This document shows positions 1 through 5,779 of a stretch of 8,209 bases of DNA, piece by piece. Under the pieces are notes generated by a model that was given only the letters and a program-made list of their open reading frames with translations, ran no database searches and was not told the DNA's origin. The position numbers and the translations under genes are program-made. The stretch's first letter is position 1. Each line of letters starts with the position of its first letter. The DNA comes from an uncultured delta proteobacterium. GTDB lineage: Bacteria; Myxococcota_A; Polyangia; Polyangiales; Ga0077539. The stretch covers positions 1 to 8,209 of the forward strand of contig CAISKJ010001256.1 in the NCBI GenBank assembly GCA_903885885.1, given 5' to 3'.

Positions 1-124
1 GGGTCGCGGGGCGCGCGTCGGCTCGACGCACAACCACCGCGCACGCGAGCGCGCCGCCGTCGCACCCGACGCGGGCGCCGCCCACCACCATCGCACCGCG
101 CCGTCGGTGCAGAGGAGATTTGTC
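1..124. other. Leading non-coding stretch, no supported gene
   Basis: No convincing coding region was seen here on either strand. The sequence is GC-rich and ends in the ribosome-binding site of the Hsp20 gene. A minus-strand ATG at 91-89 opens a frame of about 30 codons to the window edge. It has no visible Shine-Dalgarno sequence and no recognisable product, so it was not called. This stretch probably holds the hsp20 promoter, but I cannot point to clear -35/-10 boxes or to a CIRCE-type operator. Confidence 0.5.
111..118 (+). promoter_or_regulatory. Ribosome-binding site of the Hsp20 gene
   Basis: AGAGGAGA lies six bases before the ATG at 125. It is a strong purine-rich Shine-Dalgarno match and settles the start. 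The alternative in-frame GTG at 107 lies upstream of this site and would translate through it. Confidence 0.8.
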
Positions 125-574
125 ATGGCCGCTCTCAGCCCGTACCGCCCCTCCGATGTGTTCTCCGACCTCCGCCGCGACATGGACGACGCCTTCGGCA
201 CGTGGCTCGGCCGCGGCCGCGCGCCCGCCGCGTGGGCGCACAGCGACGCCTTCTTCGCGCCCCTCGACGTGCACGAGGGCGAGAAGGAGTTCACCGTGCG
301 CATGGACGTGCCCGGCGTGACCGAGAAAGACATCAAGGTCACCTGCAACGCCAACGTGCTCACCATCTCCGGCGAGCGCAAAAACGAGCGCGGCGAGACG
401 CGCGGCGCGGCCCGCTACAGCGAGCGCGCGTACGGCAGCTTCTCGCGCTCGATGACGCTCCCCGTCCACGTGGCGCACGACGGCATCCGCGCGAAGTACA
501 CCCACGGCGTGCTCGAGGTCGTGGTGCCCAAGGCCGCCTCGGCGCAGCAGCGCGAGATCAAGGTCGAGGTCTGA
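125..574 (+). CDS. Small heat-shock protein, Hsp20/alpha-crystallin family
   Basis: This 149-residue protein is a likely ATP-independent cytoplasmic holdase that binds unfolding proteins and passes them to refolding chaperones. Residues about 1-44 form a variable N-terminal arm with the helical PSDVFSDLRRDMDDAF segment. The alpha-crystallin domain spans about 45-136 and shows the family's DVPG (61-64), LTISGER (79-85), YGSFSRSMTLP (103-113) and HGVLEVVVPK (127-136) signatures. The C-terminal tail carries an I-x-V motif at 145-147 (IKV), which in this family docks into a neighbouring subunit to build oligomers. Length is normal for bacterial Hsp20. The ATG at 125 was chosen over the in-frame GTG at 107 because of AGAGGAGA six bases before it. 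The last 17 bases overlap the 3' end of the convergent DUF4132 gene. No heat-shock operator was recognised upstream. Confidence 0.95.
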   Translation: MAALSPYRPSDVFSDLRRDMDDAFGTWLGRGRAPAAWAHSDAFFAPLDVHEGEKEFTVRMDVPGVTEKDIKVTCNANVLTISGERKNERGETRGAARYSERAYGSFSRSMTLPVHVAHDGIRAKYTHGVLEVVVPKAASAQQREIKVEV

Positions 575-2807
575 GCGAGCGCCGACGCGCCGAGGCCGCC
601 GTCGCGCGGTCGGGGTCGTCGCCCCCGTCGAGCATGTGCAGCGCCGCGCGCACGGCCTCGCTCACGATCGTCGGGGGCACCGCGCCCAATCGCTTCCACG
701 ACCCGTCGCCGTGCGCGTCGCGGAAGCGAAGCGCGCACACGGCGGTCTCGCGCATCGCCTCGGCCCACAGCGCGATGCCCTCGACCTCGAGCACGGCGTC
801 GACGCTCCCGTAGCGCCGCAAGAACACCCGACACACGCCGCCCTCGATGGGCGCGGGCTCCCACCCCGCGCGCGCCCACGCGGTCTGCCGCACGCGCGAG
901 CGGTCGGACACCGCGCGCAGCGTCGCGCCCTCGAGGGCCTTCCACGCAGTGTCTTCCGCGTCGCTCTCCGCGACGACGTGCACCGTCCGCGCGAGCTGCG
1001 CGAAGGGCTGCGCCTCGATGCCCGCGCCCTCCAGCACCCGCAACCACCGCAGCCTCGCGTCGGCGTCGAGCGCGACGGGGTGCGCGATCACCAGCTCGAC
1101 GTTCGCGCTCAGCGGCAGCGGCTCGCCGCGCTCGCCCACGAGCTCGCCGCGGGCGACGCGCGCGAAGGTGGGCGCCTGCCCCGCCGCGCTCACGCACCAC
1201 ACGAGGCGCTCGGCGAGCGCGCGCAGCACGGGGTGGCCGAGCACCAGCGCGCGCCACGCGGCGAGCGACCACGCGCGGCCCGTGCACAGCGCCTCTTCGA
1301 AGCGCCGCGCCTCGGCCGACACCACGCCGGGGAGCTCGTGCTTCAGCGATTTCCATCGCGCGAGGGCCTCGGCGGCGCGCACCGGGTCGTCGGCGCGCGT
1401 GGGCTTCGGCGGCGCGACCAGCGCGCGCTCTTCGCCGTCGACGAGGGTCGCGTCGAGGAGGTTCGCCTTCGAGGGCTCGAGGCACACGCGCACGCGCCGA
1501 CGCCCGTAGTCGAGCCAGCCCCTCCCCTCGGCGTTGAGCCCCCAGCGCGGCACGATCGCGTCGGAGAGCTCCTCGCGCGACACGCCCCGCGCCTCGGCCT
1601 CGGCCTCGAGCGACGACGCCGCGAGCGACCCGAGCGCGTCGTACCCGTGGGCCCGCGCGATCTCGTCGAGGGCGCGCATCGCGCGGTCGCCGCCCACGTA
1701 CGCGAGCAGCCGCGCGCCCTGCGCCGCGAGCGCCCGCCGGCCGCCGCGGTGCCACTGCGCGATCTCGCGCTGCACCACGGGCACGATGAGGTCGCCCCCG
1801 AGGGCCACCGCGAGCGTGAGGCACCAGTGGTGCTTCACGTCGGCGCGCTTGGCCACCCACGCCTCGACGAGGGCCACGGACCACTGCGCGAGCGACGCGC
1901 GCTCGAGCAGGGCGGCGCCTTCGAGGGAGCGCTCGTCGAGCTCGGCCCCCACGCGCGCGTGCTGGCAGAACAACAGGTACTCGCCCACGCTCGCGGGCGC
2001 CTCGGAGCCGTCGTCCCAATGGAGCGTGGGGCGGCCTTTGAACCACGGCGCCACGGGCTTCGCGAGGGCCGTCACCGTGGCCTCGGCGCGCTGCGTGAGG
2101 GCCGCGGGCCCCCCTTCGGGCACGGGCGCGTCGGGGGCCACGTCGGCCTGCGCCACCACGCCGTGCGTCTCGAGAATGACCCTTCGCACACGCGCCGAAC
2201 GCTCGTGCGCGAGGTGCTGCTGCAACACCGCGCGCGCGCTCTCGCACGGCACCGCGGCGAGGGCCTCGGCGGCCACGAGGCGACCGTCGGCCGACGGGTC
2301 GGCGAGCATCGTCGCGAGCGCGCGGGCCTCGGCGTCGCCGAAGTGCGGGGAGGCCTCGAGGGCGATCACCTGCACGTCGCGCTCGGGGTCGCGCAGCGCG
2401 CGCAGGGCCCACGCGCCGCGGCCCTCCCACGGCTCCGCAAGCAGCCGCGCGAGGGCGGGGTGCGCGACGTGGGGCGTGGCCGTCGCGGCGAGCCATTCGA
2501 GCAGCGGACGCACCATGACGAGCGTCACACCGTCGAGAGCGTCGAAGATCCATGTGCCGGGCGCGGCGCGGGCCACCTCGTCGAGGCGCGCGCACCACCG
2601 CGCGTGGTCGCGGGCGAAGAGGGTGACGAGCGCGATGCCCTGGAGCGGAACGGTCCACGCTTCGAGGGCGCCGAGGGGCTCGTCGGCGACGGAGGCCGCG
2701 AGGTCGAGGTGCGCGTCGGGCGCCTCGGAGAGGAGCGTCCACAGGGCGGCGTAGCGCTCGCCCGCGGGGGCGCCGCGGTCGGCGGCGAGCGATCGCGCGT
2801 CGGTCAC
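558..2807 (-). CDS. DUF4132 domain protein with HEAT-like repeats
   Basis: This is a 749-residue cytoplasmic protein with no signal peptide or membrane segment. Residues about 130-215 contain alpha-helical HEAT-like repeats (for example ALRDPERDVQVIALEAS and HERSARVRRVILE). The DUF4132 region is clearest at about 428-610: GRGWLDYGRRRVRVCLE (428-443), DDP...WKSLKHEL (473-492), a helical HPVLRALAERLVW segment (525-537), IAHPVAL (574-580) and EAQPFAQLARTVH (598-610). The C-terminal SWKRLGAVPPTIVSEAVR (703-720) matches the usual family ending. DUF4132 occurs in E. coli MolR and YehI, but its biochemical role is not established. The N-terminal WGR domain found in some relatives was not seen. The GTG start at 2807 overlaps the mlaE stop (GTGA), implying translational coupling. 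The 3' end overlaps hsp20 by 17 bp. Confidence 0.85.
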   Translation of the reverse strand: MTDARSLAADRGAPAGERYAALWTLLSEAPDAHLDLAASVADEPLGALEAWTVPLQGIALVTLFARDHARWCARLDEVARAAPGTWIFDALDGVTLVMVRPLLEWLAATATPHVAHPALARLLAEPWEGRGAWALRALRDPERDVQVIALEASPHFGDAEARALATMLADPSADGRLVAAEALAAVPCESARAVLQQHLAHERSARVRRVILETHGVVAQADVAPDAPVPEGGPAALTQRAEATVTALAKPVAPWFKGRPTLHWDDGSEAPASVGEYLLFCQHARVGAELDERSLEGAALLERASLAQWSVALVEAWVAKRADVKHHWCLTLAVALGGDLIVPVVQREIAQWHRGGRRALAAQGARLLAYVGGDRAMRALDEIARAHGYDALGSLAASSLEAEAEARGVSREELSDAIVPRWGLNAEGRGWLDYGRRRVRVCLEPSKANLLDATLVDGEERALVAPPKPTRADDPVRAAEALARWKSLKHELPGVVSAEARRFEEALCTGRAWSLAAWRALVLGHPVLRALAERLVWCVSAAGQAPTFARVARGELVGERGEPLPLSANVELVIAHPVALDADARLRWLRVLEGAGIEAQPFAQLARTVHVVAESDAEDTAWKALEGATLRAVSDRSRVRQTAWARAGWEPAPIEGGVCRVFLRRYGSVDAVLEVEGIALWAEAMRETAVCALRFRDAHGDGSWKRLGAVPPTIVSEAVRAALHMLDGGDDPDRATAASARRRSLRPRP

Positions 2808-3649
2808 AGCGAGAGAAACAGCTTCGTGAGCATGAAGTCGGAGACGAGAATGGACACCGCGGAGACCACCACCGTGCGCGTGGTGGCGCGCCCCACGCCC
2901 TCGGTGCCGCCGCGCGTCTGCATGCCGTAGTAGCAGCCGATCATGGCGATGCTCACGCCGAAGAAGGGCGCCTTGCCCAGCCCCGACATGAAGTCTTGCA
3001 TGTTGATCGACTCGAGGGCCGTGCGCAGAAAGAAGCCCATGGGCGTGTCGAACTGGAGGTTGGCGACCACCATGGCGCCGCCGAAGCCCACCACGTCGGC
3101 GAAGAGCGCGAGCACGGGGATGAGGATCACGCACGCGATGAGGCGCGGGGTGACGAGCTTCTTCACCGGGTCGGCGCCGAGGGCGCGAATGGCGTCGATC
3201 TGCTCGGTGACAGCCATGGACCCGATCTCGGCGGCCATGCCCGAGCCGATGCGGCTCCCCACGACGAGGGCCGTGAGCGACGGCGCCAGCTCGCGGGTGA
3301 TCGAGAGGCCGATCACGCGGCCCACGTAGTCGGTCGCGCCGAAGCGCTCGAGGCCGAAGGCGAACTGCACCGTCATGACCATGCCGACGAACACGGCGGT
3401 AATGAGGGCGATGGAGATGGATTTCACCCCCATCTGCTCGAGCTGATAGACCACCTCGCGCCATTCGAAGGGCCGCGCGAAGGCCGCGAGCGTGGCGTCG
3501 CGGAAGAGGATCGCCATGCCCCCGAGCTCGTCGAGGAACACGGTGATCGACTCGAGCTGGGCCGCGTACCAGGGCTTGTGCTTCGGCGGCGCCGGCACGA
3601 TCGACGGGCTCCGCGGCGCGGGCGGCGGCTCGGGGGCGGCGGCGCTCAT
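2804..3649 (-). CDS. mlaE: MlaE-type ABC lipid-transport permease
   Basis: This 281-residue inner-membrane permease belongs to the MlaE/YrbE (DUF140) family, the membrane subunit of MCE-type transporters that move phospholipids between the membranes. A Pro-rich cytosolic N-terminus (about 1-26) precedes an amphipathic helix, then hydrophobic spans at about 78-100, 122-142, 168-198, 226-243 and 257-280. The diagnostic family stretch is at about 119-169: ITRELAPSLTALVVGSRIG, then a Met/Ala-rich EIGSM block, EQIDAIRALGADP and KKLVTPR. The C-terminal YYG...RGGTEGVGRATTRTVV block is also typical. The ATG at 3649 overlaps the stop of the upstream lipoprotein gene (ATGA), and no Shine-Dalgarno is visible, so coupling is likely. 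The ATPase MlaF and MCE protein MlaD, usually encoded next door, are not in this window. Family assignment is firm; the exact lipid and direction of transport are unknown. Confidence 0.93.
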   Translation of the reverse strand: MSAAAPEPPPAPRSPSIVPAPPKHKPWYAAQLESITVFLDELGGMAILFRDATLAAFARPFEWREVVYQLEQMGVKSISIALITAVFVGMVMTVQFAFGLERFGATDYVGRVIGLSITRELAPSLTALVVGSRIGSGMAAEIGSMAVTEQIDAIRALGADPVKKLVTPRLIACVILIPVLALFADVVGFGGAMVVANLQFDTPMGFFLRTALESINMQDFMSGLGKAPFFGVSIAMIGCYYGMQTRGGTEGVGRATTRTVVVSAVSILVSDFMLTKLFLSL

Positions 3650-4164
3650 GGCGGGCTGAGCGGCGAGCGGCCGGTGTGAAAGCCCTGCGCGAAGGCGGCG
3701 AAGCCCGCGCGGCCGGCGTCGAAGCGGTCGGGCGGCGCGACGAAGCCGAGGTCGTAGACGCAGCCGTCTTTCTTCATCACGTAGAGCTCGATGGCGCGGG
3801 CGACGCCGTCGAGGCTCGCGCGCAGCACCACGTGGCGCGCCTCGCGGCCGTCGAAGGGAACCGTCTCTTCGAGGGTGAACTCGCGCGCCGTAAAGCCCAG
3901 GAGCAGGTGCGCGACGAGGGCCGGGAGGGCCGTGTCTTGCGAGCGCTCGCAGGTGTGGTCGACGTGCACGGTGCCGCGCGTCGCCTCGTCGAACCAGGCC
4001 ACGTCGTTGCCCTCGATGGTGATGGAGCGCCACGTGGGGGGCGTCGGGCCGAAGGTGTAGTCGAGGTTCGACGCGCTCACGGTGTTGCCCCGCACGCTCA
4101 CCTCGCCGGCGCTCGAGCACGCCGCGAGCAACACGAAAAACAAGAGACTCCGACGCGCCTGCAC
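3646..4164 (-). CDS. Small predicted lipoprotein of unknown function
   Basis: This 172-residue protein has a short lipoprotein signal: MQARR, a hydrophobic core, then a lipobox L-A-A-C with the lipidated Cys at residue 16. The mature part is a compact globular domain with strand-like segments: WRSITIEGNDVAWF, ARHVVLRASL, AIELYVMKKDGCVYDLGFVA. It ends in a helix (DAGRAGFAAFAQGFHTG). The strand layout and the final helix loosely recall PsbP/Mog1-fold lipoproteins, but that is a weak guess and no named family was recognised. The GTG at 4164 was preferred because it gives a compact signal peptide. An in-frame GTG at 4200 directly abuts the upstream stop (TAGTG, one-base overlap) and would add 12 residues before the signal sequence. 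The stop overlaps the mlaE start, so this protein is probably an envelope partner of that permease (inference). Confidence 0.75.
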   Translation of the reverse strand: MQARRSLLFFVLLAACSSAGEVSVRGNTVSASNLDYTFGPTPPTWRSITIEGNDVAWFDEATRGTVHVDHTCERSQDTALPALVAHLLLGFTAREFTLEETVPFDGREARHVVLRASLDGVARAIELYVMKKDGCVYDLGFVAPPDRFDAGRAGFAAFAQGFHTGRSPLSPP

Positions 4165-4199
4165 GGCGGCGGACTCTACACAGGTCGGTGAGAAATGCA

Positions 4200-4967
4200 C
4201 TACCGCGCGCGCTCCTCGATGGTAACGCGGGTCATGCGGGTGGGCGTGGCGGGCGGCGTCGTGGGCGACGCGTTGCGGGCGATGCGGGCGAGCACGTCGA
4301 GGCCGTCGGTCACGCGGCCGAACACGGTGTACTGGCCGTTGAGCGTGGGCGTCGCGGCGAGGGTGATGAAGAACTGCGAGCCGTTGGTGGCGCGCGAGGC
4401 CGCGCGGGCCATGCCGAGCACGCCGGCGCCGTCGAAGGTGAGCGACGCGACGCTCTCGGTGTCGAACTGGTAGCCCGGGCCGCCGGTGCCCCAGGTGCCG
4501 CGCGGGCCCGCGGCGGTGTTGGGGTCGCCGCCCTGCGCCACGAAGCCGTCGAGCACGCGGTGAAACGCGAGCCCGTCGAAGAAGTGGTGCAGCGCCAGGA
4601 AGACGAACGAGTTCACCGTGACGGGCGTCTGTGACTCGTAGAGGTCGATGGTAATACGGCCCACGTCGGTGTCGATCACCGCGCGATAGTCGCGCCCCGG
4701 CGCGAGCACCATCTCGGCCTCGCCGAACGCGCGCTCGGGCGCGTCGGTGACGTACGGCGTCGCCGCGAAGCCCCCGTCGGAGGCGCCCCCATCGGCGGCG
4801 CCCGCGTCGGTGGTGCCCGCGTCGGCGGCGACCGCGTCCGTCGCGAGCGCGTCGGCGGCGGCGGCGACGTCGGGGGTGGCCGCCGCGTCGGGCGTCGCGA
4901 CCGCGGTGGTCGAAGAGCACGCGGCCACGAGGGCGAGCGCGAGGAGAGAGCGTAGGCGGGCCGTCAT
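4200..4967 (-). CDS. Cyclophilin-type peptidyl-prolyl isomerase lipoprotein
   Basis: This 255-residue protein catalyses cis-trans isomerisation of Xaa-Pro bonds and is predicted to be lipid-anchored, facing the periplasm or cell surface. The signal peptide ends in a lipobox V-A-A-C with Cys at 17. A low-complexity Ala/Asp/Gly/Thr linker (about 18-68) has Asp every five residues from 39 to 64. The cyclophilin domain (about 92-253) shows FHRVLDGFVAQGGDPN (135-150), including the catalytic Arg137 and Gln145, GMARA (185-189), NGSQFFI (195-201) and VFGRVTDGLDVL (215-226). The position of human CypA Trp121 is Thr208, so cyclosporin sensitivity is not expected. It is the first gene of the minus-strand operon, 35 bp before the next gene as called here. 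The ATG has no strong Shine-Dalgarno but sits at the expected transcription start of a TTGACA promoter, so a leaderless mRNA is possible. Confidence 0.93.
   Translation of the reverse strand: MTARLRSLLALALVAACSSTTAVATPDAAATPDVAAAADALATDAVAADAGTTDAGAADGGASDGGFAATPYVTDAPERAFGEAEMVLAPGRDYRAVIDTDVGRITIDLYESQTPVTVNSFVFLALHHFFDGLAFHRVLDGFVAQGGDPNTAAGPRGTWGTGGPGYQFDTESVASLTFDGAGVLGMARAASRATNGSQFFITLAATPTLNGQYTVFGRVTDGLDVLARIARNASPTTPPATPTRMTRVTIEERAR
4776..4865 (-). repeat. Six tandem 15-bp units coding an Asp-spaced linker
   Basis: Six degenerate 15-bp units sit at 4776, 4791, 4806, 4821, 4836 and 4851. Typical plus-strand forms are gtcggcggcgaccgc and gtcggtggtgcccgc. On the minus strand they encode a period-five peptide with Asp at residues 39, 44, 49, 54, 59 and 64 of the cyclophilin lipoprotein. 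The array keeps the frame, as 15 is a multiple of three, and forms the spacer between lipid anchor and catalytic domain. Confidence 0.8.
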
Positions 4968-4975
4968 GGCTCGGC

Positions 4976-5005
4976 AGTGGAGCCGCGCGGTCGACGCAGT
5001 GTCAA
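4976..5005 (-). promoter_or_regulatory. Candidate sigma-70-type promoter of the cyclophilin-mlaE operon
   Basis: The minus strand reads a perfect TTGACA at 5005-5000. An 18-bp spacer leads to TCCACT at 4981-4976, a poor -10 (three of six to TATAAT). Transcription would start at about 4969, two bases before the ATG at 4967. That fits the absence of a clear Shine-Dalgarno and would make the message essentially leaderless. The -35 is clear; the -10 and start point are inference. Confidence 0.35.
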
Positions 5006-5050
5006 GCCATTCAGGTTTCGAAGGGCACCCGCCGATAAAGGGAGTGACCG

Positions 5051-5057
5051 AGAGGAG
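5051..5057 (+). promoter_or_regulatory. Ribosome-binding site of the beta-barrel gene
   Basis: AGAGGAG lies eight bases before the ATG at 5066. It is a strong Shine-Dalgarno match and fixes that start codon. Confidence 0.75.
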
Positions 5058-5065
5058 CCGTCGCC

Positions 5066-5683
5066 ATGAGAGCCTTCTTCCCCCTTCTGCTTCTGGGCTG
5101 CCTCGCCACGAGCGTGGCGAGCGCGTCGCCGCGGAGCGTGCGCGACCGCTTCTCTCGCACGGTGGCGGTGGGCGCGACGGTGGGCGTCGGGTCTCCGCGC
5201 GGCTTCGCGGGCGGCTTCGTCGAGCTGCGCCCGTGGCGCGCGTTCGGCGTGTCGGTGGGCGGCGGCGCCGGCGGCACCTTCGGCCCGAGCCTCGACGTGT
5301 CGGCCGTGCTCGCGCCCCTCGGAGGCACGTCGTGGGCGATCGGCGCCGAGGGGTCGTTCTCGCATCAGTTCAGCTACGGCACGGGCTTCACCGCGCCCGA
5401 TGGGCGCACGATGCCCGCGGGCTCCAACTGGGTCTCCGCGGGCCTGAGCGTCGAGGTGCACCCCTCGCGCGGCTTCCTCCTCCGCGTGGGCGCCGGGCGC
5501 GCGTGGCTCATCAACACCGGCGACTTCGGCGTGCTCTCGCGCAACGAGCTCGCCTACGCCGAGAGCGAGTACAGCATCATCCCCGGCGTCACGCCCCTCG
5601 ACGCGGCCCGCGCCGCGCTCGACGGCCAGATGCTCTCGATGTGGTACGTGCACATCGACCTCGCGCCCACCTGGCGCTGGTAG
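5066..5683 (+). CDS. Predicted outer-membrane beta-barrel protein
   Basis: This 205-residue protein belongs to no family I can name. MRAFFPLLLLGCLATSVASA is a signal peptide with likely cleavage after VASA (20/21). Cys12 in LLGC weakly resembles a lipobox, but the barrel features favour ordinary signal peptidase I cleavage. The mature chain alternates short Gly-rich, hydrophobic strand-like segments: TVAVGATVGVG (32-42), GGFVELRPW (49-57), FGVSVGGGAGG (60-70), WAIGAEGSFSHQF (90-102), WVSAGLSVEVHP (122-133), FLLRVGAGRAWLI (137-149) and WYVHIDLAPTWRW (193-205). These suggest an eight-stranded or similar small barrel. The last residue is Trp, the aromatic C-terminus typically read by the BAM assembly machinery. 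The start is fixed by AGAGGAG at 5051-5057. The gene is probably monocistronic, since two hairpins follow its stop and the next gene has its own promoter-like sequence. A structural or small-molecule pore role cannot be distinguished. Confidence 0.8.
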   Translation: MRAFFPLLLLGCLATSVASASPRSVRDRFSRTVAVGATVGVGSPRGFAGGFVELRPWRAFGVSVGGGAGGTFGPSLDVSAVLAPLGGTSWAIGAEGSFSHQFSYGTGFTAPDGRTMPAGSNWVSAGLSVEVHPSRGFLLRVGAGRAWLINTGDFGVLSRNELAYAESEYSIIPGVTPLDAARAALDGQMLSMWYVHIDLAPTWRW

Positions 5684-5690
5684 CGCCGGT
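5669..5690 (+). terminator. GC-rich hairpin across the beta-barrel stop codon
   Basis: ACC plus GGCGCT (5669-5671, 5673-5678) pairs with AGCGCC plus GGT (5682-5690). The stem has nine pairs with one bulged base and a three-base loop, and the TAG stop lies inside the structure. No T-tract follows, so intrinsic termination is uncertain. mRNA 3'-end protection is an alternative. Confidence 0.4.
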
Positions 5691-5691
5691 C

Positions 5692-5717
5692 CCTGCGCAG
5701 TGTAGGGCGTGCGCAGG
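5692..5717 (+). terminator. Second hairpin downstream of the beta-barrel gene
   Basis: CCTGCGCA (5692-5699) and TGCGCAGG (5710-5717) form a perfect 8-bp inverted repeat with a 10-base loop, immediately after the hairpin at 5669-5690. There is no T-tract. The pair may terminate the beta-barrel transcript. Because each arm contains the palindrome TGCGCA, the site could instead bind a dimeric regulator of the downstream signalling gene. Confidence 0.4.
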
Positions 5718-5729
5718 CGACACGCGTTG

Positions 5730-5759
5730 TTGACGCCGTAGAAGCCCGACCGATACGAT
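5730..5759 (+). promoter_or_regulatory. Candidate promoter of the HD-GYP gene
   Basis: TTGACG (5730-5735, five of six to TTGACA) is followed after 18 bp by TACGAT (5754-5759, four of six to TATAAT). Transcription would begin near 5766, beyond the ATG at 5758 and just before the ATG at 5773. If this promoter is real, the second ATG is the true start and the message is nearly leaderless. No Shine-Dalgarno is evident before either ATG. Overlap of the -10 with a potential start codon makes this call tentative. Confidence 0.28.
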
Positions 5760-5779
5760 GGCTGCCGATACAATGGCGA
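5750..5779 (+). repeat. Tandem 15-bp near-duplication containing two start codons
   Basis: ccgatacgatggctg (5750-5764) is followed directly by ccgatacaatggcga (5765-5779); 12 of 15 positions agree. Each copy carries an in-frame ATG (5758 and 5773) preceded by a TAC(G/A)AT hexamer resembling a -10 element. The copies encode near-identical starts (MAAD..., MANH...), so the gene has duplicated its initiation region. Confidence 0.7.

Larger units (their letters stand above)
4968..5065. promoter_or_regulatory. Divergent intergenic promoter region
   Basis: This 98-bp gap separates the minus-strand cyclophilin operon from the plus-strand beta-barrel gene and must carry at least one promoter for each. 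The minus-strand promoter is described separately. On the plus strand, GATAAA at 5034-5039 is the best -10-like A/T patch, but no convincing -35 accompanies it. A 5-bp inverted repeat (GGCTC 4968-4972, GAGCC 4980-4984) abuts the cyclophilin start codon. Confidence 0.55.

Noticed and set aside
1..91. Possible divergent gene starting at the minus-strand ATG 91-89 and leaving the window
   Set aside because: Only about 30 codons are visible, with no ribosome-binding site and no recognisable product, so the evidence is too thin.
107..124. Upstream GTG start for hsp20
   Set aside because: It would translate through the clear AGAGGAGA Shine-Dalgarno at 111-118 and add residues not typical of the family. 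The ATG at 125 is better placed.
415..2742. Second long minus-strand frame (775 codons) over the DUF4132 region
   Set aside because: It is composed of Arg/Ala/Gly-rich repeats typical of an out-of-frame reading of GC-rich coding DNA. It also runs across the convergent junction into hsp20.
636..2930. Long plus-strand open frame (764 codons) opposite the DUF4132 gene
   Set aside because: It encodes Arg/His/Gly-rich low-complexity sequence with no recognisable domain. It arises because high-GC third positions suppress stop codons on the opposite strand. The minus-strand frame has clear family motifs.
5095..5101. Lipobox-like LLGC in the signal peptide of the beta-barrel protein
   Set aside because: The signal would be only 11 residues long. 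A good signal peptidase I site (VASA) follows, and the mature protein looks like an outer-membrane barrel ending in Trp.
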